A stretch of 64,000 nt of DNA from TMP-24 sp041397305 (GTDB lineage: Bacteria; Pseudomonadota; Alphaproteobacteria; Rhodobacterales; Rhodobacteraceae), in assembly GCA_041397305.1 (NCBI GenBank), contig JAWKWX010000002.1:434001-498000 (forward strand), given 5' to 3'. Below the pieces are notes generated by a model. That model did not search any database. It had not been told where the DNA came from and saw only the letters and a program-made list of their open reading frames with translations. The translations under genes and the position numbers were made by a program. Positions within the stretch are counted from its first letter, which is position 1. The number at the start of each line of letters is the position of its first letter. Below are positions 1 to 7,442 of the stretch, in pieces.

Positions 1-876
1 GGTGACATAGCCGGTGTGAAGCTGCCCGCCCTGCACCACGCGCGCGGCTTGCGCCGGATCGGCCATCACCTCCTGGAACTTCGCGGGCGGAATGCCGTCG
101 CCAGGCACGTCAACCTCGCCGTTCTGCAGGCGCAAAAGCGCCACGACCGGCTCCTGCCCGATCTCGAAGACCACGCTGTCAAGGAAGGGCACGCCTGCGC
201 GCCAGTAGTCGGCGTTCTTCTCGAACACCAGCCGCTGGCCGAGCGTCCATTCGGCCAGCTTGAAGGCACCCGTGCCGACCGGATGCTTGCCGAAGTCGGC
301 CCCGAACTCCTCAACCGCCTCCTTCGGTACGACAGAGGCGAAGTTGATCGCCATGACGTGAAGGAACGTCGCGTCGGGCCGCGACAGCGTGATCTTCACC
401 GTCGCCGGGTCGACGACCTCGACGCCCGACAGGCCGCCCGGCCCGGCAGCCTCGAACCCGGCGATGGAGCCGAAGAAACCGGCACCGGGCGACTGGGTCG
501 CGGGATCGGTCACGCGGTCGAGCGAATATTTCACATCCTCCGCCGTCATCTCGCGCCCGTTGTGGAACTTCACGCCCGCGCGCAGGTGGAACGTGTAGGT
601 GAGGCCGTCTTCCGAAATGTCGTAGCTTTCGGCAAGACCCGGGCGCAGGGTCGTGGTGCCCGGCACGTAGTCCATCAGCCCGTCGAACAGCGACTTGATC
701 ATCGACCAGTTCTGCCAGTCATAGCCGATGGCCGGATCGAGCGTCGCCACATCGTCCTTGTAAGTGATGGTGATCGACCCGCCCGGCTTGGCGTTCGGGT
801 CGGGCGTGTAGTCCTGCGCGGTGGCAGGAATGGCCAGGGCGATGAGGACGGCGGTGGTGGCAAGCAGTCTTTTCAT
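1..876 (-). CDS. ABC transporter substrate-binding protein, family 5 (peptide/nickel type), C-terminus cut by window edge
   Basis: Partial gene; 292 codons are visible and the C-terminal part lies left of the window. The start MKRLLATTAVLIALAIPATA is a typical Sec signal peptide, so the mature protein is periplasmic. Family signatures follow: an N-terminal segment reading DPAIGYDWQNWSMIKSLFDG, then LRPGLAES, YTFHLRAGVKFHNG and the T-A-E-D-V-x-Y-S-L-D-R stretch typical of DppA/OppA-like proteins. The start has a purine-rich AGGAGAGAGAG ribosome site. It is the last gene of a leftward operon, 17 bases after the permease stop, whereas the binding protein is usually first in such operons. The ligand cannot be told from sequence. 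The AmiC-like sensor upstream hints at an amide, short peptide or related small molecule, which is inference. Confidence 0.9.
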   Translation of the reverse strand, partial: MKRLLATTAVLIALAIPATAQDYTPDPNAKPGGSITITYKDDVATLDPAIGYDWQNWSMIKSLFDGLMDYVPGTTTLRPGLAESYDISEDGLTYTFHLRAGVKFHNGREMTAEDVKYSLDRVTDPATQSPGAGFFGSIAGFEAAGPGGLSGVEVVDPATVKITLSRPDATFLHVMAINFASVVPKEAVEEFGADFGKHPVGTGAFKLAEWTLGQRLVFEKNADYWRAGVPFLDSVVFEIGQEPVVALLRLQNGEVDVPGDGIPPAKFQEVMADPAQAARVVQGGQLHTGYVT

Positions 877-893
877 TCTCTCTCTCCTGTTGA

Positions 894-1814
894 TCATTTT
901 AGTCTTATTCTCGGGTCGATCAGCGGCGCGATCAGGTCGGCCAGAAGGTTGCCAAGCACGATGGCGCAGGCCGACACCAGCGTGACACCCATGATGATGG
1001 GGATGTCGACGCGCTGGATCGCCTGCCAGGCAAGCTGGCCGATGCCGGGCCAGCCGAAGACCGATTCCACCACGACGATGCCGCCCATGAAGATGCCGAT
1101 GTCTATGCCGATCATGGCGATCACCGGCAGGATCGCATTCGGAAGCGCGTGGCGCAGGATGACGCGCGCGCCACCCAGCCCCTTGGCGCGGGCGGTGCGG
1201 ATATAGTCGGCGCGCAAGACGTCGATCATCGACGAACGCATCATCCGGCTGTACCAGCCCGATCCGAGGATGCCGAGCGTGAGCGCGGGCAAGACCAGGT
1301 GGGCAGGGGTGCCGTAACCGCCGATCGGGAACCAGCCGAGCCTGACCGCGAAGACGTAAAGCATCAGGAGGCTGACCACGAACTGCGGGGCGGACACGGT
1401 CACGAATGAGGTCATCATCAAAAGCTGATCCGCCACGCGTCCGCGCAGCACCGCCGCCGTGATCCCCATGCCGAGGCCGAGCAGGAGTTCGGCGAATATC
1501 CCCGCCGCCATCAGCTGCAGAGAGGCCGGCAGACGGGACAGGATCAGCTCCGTCACCTCGGATTTCTGCAGGTAGCTGCGGCCGAGATCGCCCTGAGCAA
1601 GGCCAGCCAGATAGCGACCGTACTGGACGATGAACGGTTGGTCGAGGCCAAGCTGGCGGCGGATATTCTCCACCGTTTCGGCCGTGGCGGACCGTCCCGC
1701 GATCTGACGCACCGGATCGGCGGGCAGCACATAGAGCAGGAAGAAGGTCACGAAACTGATACCGATGAGGATCAGCGCGGACTGGACCAGGCGGCGGATC
1801 ACATAAGCCCCCAT
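894..1814 (-). CDS. ABC transporter permease, DppB/OppB type
   Basis: A 306-residue inner-membrane permease. It starts MGAYVIRRLVQSALILIGIS, a first membrane helix typical of DppB, followed by the conserved LPADPVRQ region, the RRQLGLDQPFIVQYGRYL segment and the cytoplasmic EAA-type loop near YIRTARAKGLGGARVILRHA. It ends FDP-like (LIDPRIRLK). Its ATG overlaps the stop of the upstream DppC-type gene as TGATG, so the two are translationally coupled and should form the heterodimeric membrane channel of the importer. No ATPase subunit is visible in this window; it may lie beyond the left edge after the binding protein. Confidence 0.92.
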   Translation of the reverse strand: MGAYVIRRLVQSALILIGISFVTFFLLYVLPADPVRQIAGRSATAETVENIRRQLGLDQPFIVQYGRYLAGLAQGDLGRSYLQKSEVTELILSRLPASLQLMAAGIFAELLLGLGMGITAAVLRGRVADQLLMMTSFVTVSAPQFVVSLLMLYVFAVRLGWFPIGGYGTPAHLVLPALTLGILGSGWYSRMMRSSMIDVLRADYIRTARAKGLGGARVILRHALPNAILPVIAMIGIDIGIFMGGIVVVESVFGWPGIGQLAWQAIQRVDIPIIMGVTLVSACAIVLGNLLADLIAPLIDPRIRLK

Positions 1815-2698
1815 CAGTCGCGCCCCCGCTGCGTCGGGTCGAGCACATCGCGCAGCGCGTCGCCGACGAGGTTGAAGGCGAGCGCCAGAAGGATGATCGC
1901 GGCGCCGGGAATGAAGACGAGCCAGGGCGCGGCCTGAAAATAGGTCTGGTTCTCGAAGATGATGTTGCCCCAGCTTGGCGTCGGGGGCTGTACGCCCACG
2001 CCGAGGAAGGAGAGCGTCGCCTCCAGAAGCACGGTCGTCGAGATGCCAAGCGTGCCCCAGACGATGAGCGTCGGGATGAGATGCGGCAGGATGTGGCGGA
2101 AAAGGATGCGGCCGGTGCCCGCGCCAAGCGTCCGTTCGGCGGCGATGAAGTCGCGTTCGGCCAGCGATGTCGTCTCGGTGTAGATCACCCGCGCGGTCTG
2201 GACCCAGTTCACCAGCGCGATCACCAAAGCCACGATCCAGAGCGAGGGCTTGAAGATCGCGGCAAGGCAGATCGCGAGCAGCAGTGCGGGAAAGGCCATC
2301 ATCAGATCGGTGAAGCGCATCAGCACCGCCCCGATCCAGCCGCGGAAGAACCCGGCGGTCAGGCCGACGATGGTGCCGATGATCAGCGCCAGCCCGTTGG
2401 CGACGATGCCGATGACCAGCGATGTCTGCGCCCCGAACAGGATGCGGCTGAAAAGGTCTCGGCCCAGCAGGTCGGTCCCCATCCAGAAGCGCGCGTTGGG
2501 CGGCAGGGGCGCACCCTCGATCGTCAGCCCGTCGAAATGCTGTTCCTCGGGCGCATAGGGGGCAATCCATGGCGCGAAAAGCGCCCCCGTCACCACGATC
2601 AGGATGAGCGCAAGTCCGAAAAGCGCCAGTCGCCGCTCCATCAACCGGCGGAGCGCGCCTTTCGGCCGCGGGATGACGGCGGCGGTCACGTCAGCCAT
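1814..2698 (-). CDS. ABC transporter permease, DppC/OppC type
   Basis: A 294-residue permease partner of the DppB-type protein. After a cytoplasmic N-terminus (RPKGALRRLMERRLALFG) comes a first helix and the hallmark periplasmic segment FWMGTDLLGRDLFSRILFGA, then further helices and the EAA loop around ERDFIAAERTLGAGTGRILFRHILP. The C-terminus LVGDALRDVLDPTQRGRD is the usual DppC ending. The start overlaps the end of the ANTAR regulator gene by 8 bases and its stop overlaps the next permease, so sensor, regulator and transporter are one transcription unit. Confidence 0.93.
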   Translation of the reverse strand: MADVTAAVIPRPKGALRRLMERRLALFGLALILIVVTGALFAPWIAPYAPEEQHFDGLTIEGAPLPPNARFWMGTDLLGRDLFSRILFGAQTSLVIGIVANGLALIIGTIVGLTAGFFRGWIGAVLMRFTDLMMAFPALLLAICLAAIFKPSLWIVALVIALVNWVQTARVIYTETTSLAERDFIAAERTLGAGTGRILFRHILPHLIPTLIVWGTLGISTTVLLEATLSFLGVGVQPPTPSWGNIIFENQTYFQAAPWLVFIPGAAIILLALAFNLVGDALRDVLDPTQRGRD

Positions 2699-3299
2699 CG
2701 CCCTCCTCCCGCGTCAGGGGCACTGGCCCGCCAAAGCCCGCGACGATCCGGTCCGCCGCCTCTTCGAATGTCACCCGCCAGGACATCGCCATCTGGCGAA
2801 GCTGGGCATAGGCCGCCTCCTCGCTGCGCCCGCGCGCCGCAAGAAGCGTCACCGCCCTGACCACCGTCTGGCGCCGGTCGAGCCGCTGGCGCAATTCGTC
2901 GATCTCGGCCGACAAAGCGTGCTGGGCGTCGAAGGCATCCCGCGCGATCAGCAGCGCCGAATAGGCGCCGTGATCGCCCACGGGCTTCAGGAGCTGGGCG
3001 TGCGCGCCCGCCCTGAGCGACCATTCGATCCGTCCCGGCGCCTCGGAGCCGATGAGGGCGATCATCGGCATCGGCGGCGCGCCCGGTGGCCAGGGGAACA
3101 TGCCGTCATGGCCCATGTCGGCATCGAAGAAGACGAAATCGGCACCCAGCGCCTCGGGTCCGAGCTCGGGCCAGTATTGCATCACGTCAAGTCCGATCGC
3201 GGCAAGCTGGCGCGCCAATGCCTGCACGGTGGCATGCGGCCGGTGCAGGATCGCCGCCCGCGCACCGCCGAGATTCTGGATGCGGATCGTGCGCCTCAT
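2691..3299 (-). CDS. ANTAR-domain response regulator/antiterminator, AmiR-like
   Basis: A 202-residue protein. Residues about 1-120 form a receiver-like domain without a clear phosphorylatable aspartate pattern, as in AmiR (it contains FVFFDADMGHDG and ALIGSEAPGRIEWSLRAGAHAQLLKP). A coiled region follows (SAEIDELRQRLDRRQTVVRA), then a C-terminal ANTAR RNA-binding domain of about 55 residues: VTLLAARGRSEEAAYAQLR, then MAMSWRVTFEEAADRIV. ANTAR proteins of this class stop transcription termination by binding leader RNA, and AmiR is held inactive by AmiC. The start ATG overlaps the amiC-like stop as ATGA, matching the amiC-amiR arrangement. A terminator lies in the leader of this operon (4402-4442). 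The target RNA is inferred from position. Confidence 0.88.
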   Translation of the reverse strand: MRRTIRIQNLGGARAAILHRPHATVQALARQLAAIGLDVMQYWPELGPEALGADFVFFDADMGHDGMFPWPPGAPPMPMIALIGSEAPGRIEWSLRAGAHAQLLKPVGDHGAYSALLIARDAFDAQHALSAEIDELRQRLDRRQTVVRAVTLLAARGRSEEAAYAQLRQMAMSWRVTFEEAADRIVAGFGGPVPLTREEGDG

Positions 3300-4381
3300 T
3301 TCACCAGCCTCAACGGGGCCGCCGCGGGCGTGTCGACGGTGCGGGTCAGATAGGGATCGCCCGGCAGATCGTCGCGGCGCTGGATCACGCGGAACCGGCC
3401 ACCCTCGACGCGGGCGACCAGGGCGGGCAGGACCGTGTGATGCGTGCCCGGATCGACGATGCCGCCCGGGCCAGCCGCCAGTAGAGCGGCAAGGCTGAGG
3501 TTTTCCGCCCCCGGCCGTCCCGCAAGAAGCCGCGCCAGTTCCCGCACCGCGGTGAACGCCGCCGCCTCGTGCGAGGAGCCGAAGCTGCCGCCGCCGGGCC
3601 AGCCCGCCTCGCCGCGAAAATAGGGGCCTGCCGCCACCAGCCCTTCGGCCGCCGTCCCGAGCGCGGGCAATTCGCATTCGGTCAGGTTGCACGACAGGAT
3701 CGGGCAGCGCGCGGGGTGGAAATGATCGTCCTCCTCGCCCAGATGCCGGTAGGCCATCATGAATTCGTAGGACGACGGCCCGATCAGCGAGTTCAGGACG
3801 AAATCGGGGCGGGCAAACCGGATTTCCTCGATCATCCGTCCGACATCGCGCGAGCCGATCGGCAGATAGCGTTCGCCCATCACCTCGCCGCCCGCCAGCA
3901 CGATCCGCTCGCGCGCCAGCCGGTTCATCTCCCATCCCCAGATATAGTTCGAGCCGGTAAGATAGGCCCGGCGGCCATGGGCGGGCATGACCCAGTCGAG
4001 AAGCGGCAAGAGATGCTGGTTCGGGCAGGCGTGGGTATAGACCACATGGTCGGAGGCCTCGAACCCTTCGTAGGGAACCGTGTACCACAGCGTCCCGCCA
4101 TGCTTTTCGAGGGTCGGGATGACCTCCTTCCGACTCCAGGATGTGACGCAGCCGATGACGTGGCGCGCAGTGGTATCGCGCAGGATCTCGGAACACATCG
4201 GCCCGTAGAGATCATAGTTGCCGCCAGGGTCACGCTCGACCGGAACGAAGCTGAGGTCGATCTCGGGATCGGCGTTGATCCGCGCGACCGCTGACAGGGC
4301 GCCGGTCCGGCAGGCCTCGGAGATCAGCGAATAGCTGCCCGAGCGCGAGAACAGAAGTCCCAGTTCGATCCGCCGCTTCAT
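3296..4381 (-). CDS. AmiC-like ligand sensor, type 1 periplasmic-binding-protein fold (amide/urea sensor family)
   Basis: A 361-residue protein of the AmiC/UrtA-type substrate-binding family. It lacks a signal peptide (MKRRIELGLLFSRSGSYSLI), so it should be cytoplasmic, as AmiC is. Typical segments are the N-terminal GLLFSRSGSYS, VIGCVTSWSRKEVIPTLEKH, LWYTVPYEGFE, and SLIGPSSYEFMMAYRHLG. In Pseudomonas the AmiC homologue binds amide and releases AmiR. Here it precedes an ANTAR regulator with ATGA overlap and an importer, so it probably sets transporter expression by ligand availability. The exact ligand is unknown. The ATG at 4381 is preceded by GGGGGACG, a usable ribosome site. Confidence 0.88.
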   Translation of the reverse strand: MKRRIELGLLFSRSGSYSLISEACRTGALSAVARINADPEIDLSFVPVERDPGGNYDLYGPMCSEILRDTTARHVIGCVTSWSRKEVIPTLEKHGGTLWYTVPYEGFEASDHVVYTHACPNQHLLPLLDWVMPAHGRRAYLTGSNYIWGWEMNRLARERIVLAGGEVMGERYLPIGSRDVGRMIEEIRFARPDFVLNSLIGPSSYEFMMAYRHLGEEDDHFHPARCPILSCNLTECELPALGTAAEGLVAAGPYFRGEAGWPGGGSFGSSHEAAAFTAVRELARLLAGRPGAENLSLAALLAAGPGGIVDPGTHHTVLPALVARVEGGRFRVIQRRDDLPGDPYLTRTVDTPAAAPLRLVK

Positions 4382-4401
4382 CGTCCCCCACGATCACAAC
4401 G

Positions 4402-4442
4402 AAAAAAGCCCCGCTGCAGCCTTTATGGAACTGCAGTCGGGG
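4402..4442 (-). terminator. Leader terminator of the amiC-like operon (candidate ANTAR antitermination target)
   Basis: Reading leftwards, the arm CCCCG-A-CTGCAG (4442-4431) pairs with CTGCAG-CGGGG (4419-4409) around an 11-base loop and is followed by a run of six T. This is an intrinsic terminator only about 20 bases before the first gene, so transcription from the promoter at 4481-4508 must read through it to express the operon. The second product of that operon is an ANTAR protein, so regulated antitermination is the simplest reading. Confidence 0.8.
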
Positions 4443-4480
4443 CCCGTTTGCCGCGTGGCATATCGCCGTTTTCAAGATCG

Positions 4481-4508
4481 AGTATAGGCGGACGGGTCAT
4501 TTAATCAA
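4481..4508 (-). promoter_or_regulatory. Sigma70-like promoter of the amiC-like operon
   Basis: On the minus strand there is TTGATT (4508-4503), 16 bases, then TATACT (4486-4481). Transcription would begin near 4474 and give a leader of roughly 90 bases that contains the terminator hairpin. Close agreement with both hexamers and correct spacing support it; there is no experimental evidence. Confidence 0.6.
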
Positions 4509-4526
4509 CCGTCTTGTCGGCTTCGC

Positions 4527-4552
4527 TGACAGCGCCCAGTGACAGCGCCCAG
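4527..4552. repeat. Two perfect tandem 13-bp repeats upstream of the amiC promoter
   Basis: TGACAGCGCCCAG occurs twice back to back (4527-4539 and 4540-4552), about 20 bases upstream of the -35 element of the leftward operon and about 95 bases past the alkB stop. It may be an activator site or a simple duplication. Confidence 0.6.
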
Positions 4553-4647
4553 TTTTCTTACGCAGCAAACCGGGATCGTGGCTTTGCGGAAGCCGCCGAA
4601 GCCGCGCTTCCGGTACGGAAGAGCCGATCGCCCGTCGTGGTCTGGTC

Positions 4648-5283
4648 TCATGTCACGACGCGCAGGGTAAGATTGATCCGCCCCGGCCGTCCGAGAAGCG
4701 CGGAGGTGCCGGGGGCGATCTTGTCGATGCCGTGGTGAAGAAGCCGTGACGGGCCCTCCATCACCAGAACGTCGCCCGAGCGCAGCCAGACGCTTTCGGT
4801 CGGACCGCCGCGGTCGATATTGCCGACGCGAAAATGACCGTCGTCGCCGAGGCTGATCGACAGGACCGGCTCGCCGAAGTCCGCCTCGTCGCGATCCTGA
4901 TGCAGGCCCATGCGCGCCTCTGGCCCATACCAGTTGATCAGGCAGCATTCGGGATCGCGCCCTGAGCCCGAGAGCGCCCGCCAGACCCGAAGCACCCGAT
5001 CCGGGATAGGCGGCCAGTCACTGCCCGAAGGATGCCGGTCGATATAGCGGTAGCCCTTGCGGTCGGAATACCAGCCGAACCGCCCGGCGGAGGTCATGCG
5101 CACGCTCATCGGTTTTCCCCAGCCGGTCAGCGGCGAAAAGAGCGGCGCGGCGGCAATCACCGAACGAAGATCGGCAACCAGCGCGCGCTGTTCGTCCTGC
5201 CCGATCCAGCCCGCATGAAGGCGCATCCCGCGGATCACCGCCGACGGCGCCGCGAAAGCGGAAGAATTGTCCGGCTTTTCCAC
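4648..5283 (-). CDS. alkB: Alpha-ketoglutarate-dependent DNA repair dioxygenase AlkB
   Basis: An Fe(II)/2-oxoglutarate dioxygenase that removes alkyl groups from DNA bases by oxidation. The iron ligands are visible as the HxD of LHQDRDE and the later His in RLLHHGID; the C-terminal GRINLTLRVV supplies the 2-oxoglutarate arginine. The substrate-binding region reads MSVRMTSAGRFGWYSDRKGYRY, close to the E. coli order (that motif is split here only by wording). The start is uncertain. A GTG at 5283 with GGAAAG upstream keeps the AVIRG strand that aligns with E. coli AlkB; an ATG at 5226 would remove it; an ATG at 5379 would run through the dnaK promoter. It is divergent from dnaK and converges on nothing, with about 100 bases to the next promoter. 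Confidence 0.85.
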   Translation of the reverse strand: MEKPDNSSAFAAPSAVIRGMRLHAGWIGQDEQRALVADLRSVIAAAPLFSPLTGWGKPMSVRMTSAGRFGWYSDRKGYRYIDRHPSGSDWPPIPDRVLRVWRALSGSGRDPECCLINWYGPEARMGLHQDRDEADFGEPVLSISLGDDGHFRVGNIDRGGPTESVWLRSGDVLVMEGPSRLLHHGIDKIAPGTSALLGRPGRINLTLRVVT

Positions 5284-5315
5284 GATTTCTTTCCGCTTTT
5301 CCGCTTCGCTCGCCG

Positions 5316-5345
5316 CTTGCAGGGGGAATTTCCCCTCCCTATATA
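5316..5345 (+). promoter_or_regulatory. Heat-shock (RpoH-type) promoter of dnaK
   Basis: CTTG (5316-5319), 18 bases, then CCTATATA (5338-5345). This fits the alphaproteobacterial sigma32 pattern of CTTG and CYTAT-T boxes. The spacer contains the inverted repeat GGGGAATTTCCCC. The leader to the dnaK ATG would be about 95 bases. The call rests on motif match plus position before dnaK-dnaJ. Confidence 0.65.
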
Positions 5346-5449
5346 CCCCCAGAAGCCGGTCGGGGGGCACCCCGGTCAAATCTTGGGATCGGAGGCGGGG
5401 GCCTTATGGGACCCGGCTCCTTATCATCGCCGAAGGAAGAGGAAATACT

Positions 5450-7369
5450 ATGGCCAAAGTCATCGGGATCGACCTCGGGACCACGAACTCCTGTGTCGCG
5501 ATCATGGACGGGTCGAAGCCCCGCGTGATCGAGAATTCGGAAGGCGCCCGCACCACGCCCTCGATCGTGGGATATACTGACAGCGAGCGCCTTGTCGGTC
5601 AGGCCGCAAAACGCCAGGCCGTCACCAACCCGTCGAACACCATTTTCGCCGTCAAGCGCCTGATCGGCCGCCGCGTCACCGACGCGGAGGTTGAGAAGGA
5701 CCGCAAGCTCGTCCCCTACGCCATCGTCGATGGCGGCAATGGCGATGCCTGGGTCGAAGTGCGCGGCGAGAAGTTCAGCCCTGCGCAGATCTCGGCCGTC
5801 ATCCTGCAGAAGATGAAGGAAACTGCCGAAAGCTATCTGGGCGAAACGGTCACGCAGGCGGTCATCACGGTTCCGGCCTATTTCAACGATGCCCAGCGTC
5901 AGGCGACCAAGGATGCAGGCAAGATCGCGGGCCTTGAGGTCCTGCGCATCATCAACGAACCGACGGCGGCGGCCTGGCCTACGGCCTCGACAAGAAAGAG
6001 ACCAAGACCATCGCGGTCTATGACCTTGGCGGCGGTACGTTCGACATCACGATCCTCGAGATCGACGACGGTCTTTTCGAAGTGAAATCGACCAACGGGG
6101 ACACGTTCCTCGGCGGCGAGGACTTCGACATGCGCATCGTCAACTATCTGGCCGACGAGTTCAAAAAGGAACATGGCGTCGACCTGACCAAGGACAAGAT
6201 GGCGCTTCAGCGCCTGAAGGAAGCCGCCGAAAAGGCCAAGATCGAACTGTCGTCGAGCCAGCAGACCGAGATCAACCAGCCGTTCATCTCGATGGACATG
6301 AAGTCGGGCACGCCGCTTCACATGGTGATGAAGCTGACGCGCTCGAAGCTGGAAAGCCTCGTGGGCGACCTGATCAAGAAGTCGCTGAAGCCCTGCGATG
6401 CCGCGCTGAAGGATGCTTGGCGTGTCGAAGGGCGACATCGACGAGGTGGTTCTGGTCGGCGGCATGACCCGCATGCCCAAGGTGATCGAGGAAGTGACGA
6501 ACTTCTTCGGCAAGGAACCGCACAAGGGCGTGAACCCCGACGAGGTCGTGGCACTTGGCGCCGCGATTCAGGCCGGTGTGCTTCAGGGCGACGTGAAGGA
6601 CGTGGTCCTGCTCGACGTGACGCCGCTGTCGCTCGGGATCGAAACGCTGGGTGGCGTCTTCACCCGCCTGATCGACCGCAACACCACGATCCCGACCAAG
6701 AAGAGCCAGATCTTCTCGACCGCCGAGGACAATCAGAATGCGGTGACGCTGCGTGTCTTCCAGGGCGAACGCGAGATGGCGGCCGACAACAAGCTTCTGG
6801 GTCAGTTCAACCTTGAGGAAATCCCGCCCGCGCCGCGCGGCATGCCGCAAATCGAGGTCACTTTCGACATCGACGCCAACGGCATCGTCTCGGTCAAGGC
6901 CAAGGACAAGGGCACCGGCCGCGAACAGGCGATCACCATCCAGGCTTCGGGCGGTCTGTCGGACGACGAGATCGACAAGATGGTCCGCGACGCCGAGGCC
7001 AATGCCGAGGCCGACAAGAAGCGCAAGGAACTGGTCGAGGCCAAGAACCAGGCCGAAGGCCTGATCCATTCGACCAAGAAGTCGCTCGAAGAACATGGCG
7101 ACAAGGTCGATGGCTCGACCGTCGAGGCGATCGAACTCGCGATCGGCGCGCTTGAGGAAACGCTCAAGACCGAGGATGCCGGCAAGATCAAGGGCGGCAT
7201 CCAGAACCTGATGGATGCGTCGATGAAGCTTGGCGAGGCGATCTACAAGGCCAGCCAGGCCGAAGGCGCCGCCAAGGCCGAAGACGAGGAAGAAGGTCCG
7301 CGCAGTGTCGACGACGATATCGTCGATGCCGATTTCGAGGATCTCGGCGACGACAAGCGGCGCCGCTAA
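5450..7369 (+). pseudogene. dnaK: Chaperone DnaK (Hsp70), reading frame broken by two compensating one-base indels
   Basis: The encoded protein is a clear DnaK: MAKVIGIDLGTTNSCVAIMD at the start, the conserved VITVPAYFNDAQRQATKDAG and IINEPTAAA, the substrate-binding domain (VVLLDVTPLSLGIETLGGVF), and the acidic tail ending DADFEDLGDDKRRR. The total span equals a normal DnaK of about 638 residues. One base is missing near 5973-5975 (a C lost from what should read GCC-CTG), which shifts frame, and one extra T sits at 6417/6418, which restores it. Between the two, about 148 codons read correctly only in the other frame. The two errors cancel, flanking sequence is well conserved, and DnaK is normally needed, so sequencing or assembly error is more likely than a dead gene. 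The start ATG follows GGAAGAGG; dnaJ lies 73 bases downstream. Confidence 0.9.
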
Positions 7370-7384
7370 GGCCGCCTGAACCCA

Positions 7385-7416
7385 GGGGCCGGTCCGGTTT
7401 TGACCGGGCTGGCCCC
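7385..7416 (+). other. Stable hairpin between dnaK and dnaJ
   Basis: GGGGCCGGTCCGG (7385-7397) faces CCGGGCTGGCCCC (7404-7416) around a TTTTGA loop. No T run follows, so it is not a canonical terminator. It may protect the dnaK transcript end or tune the dnaK:dnaJ ratio, which is inference. Confidence 0.6.
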
Positions 7417-7442
7417 GCGCGTTTCCCGAAAGTGGGTAGAGA

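Noticed and set aside
4445..4475. Canonical ANTAR two-hairpin target with AnnGnn hexaloops
   Set aside because: I could form small stems (GGC-AAACGG-GCC, TGCC-ACGC-GGCA) but none has A at loop position 1 and G at position 4, so I report only the terminator.
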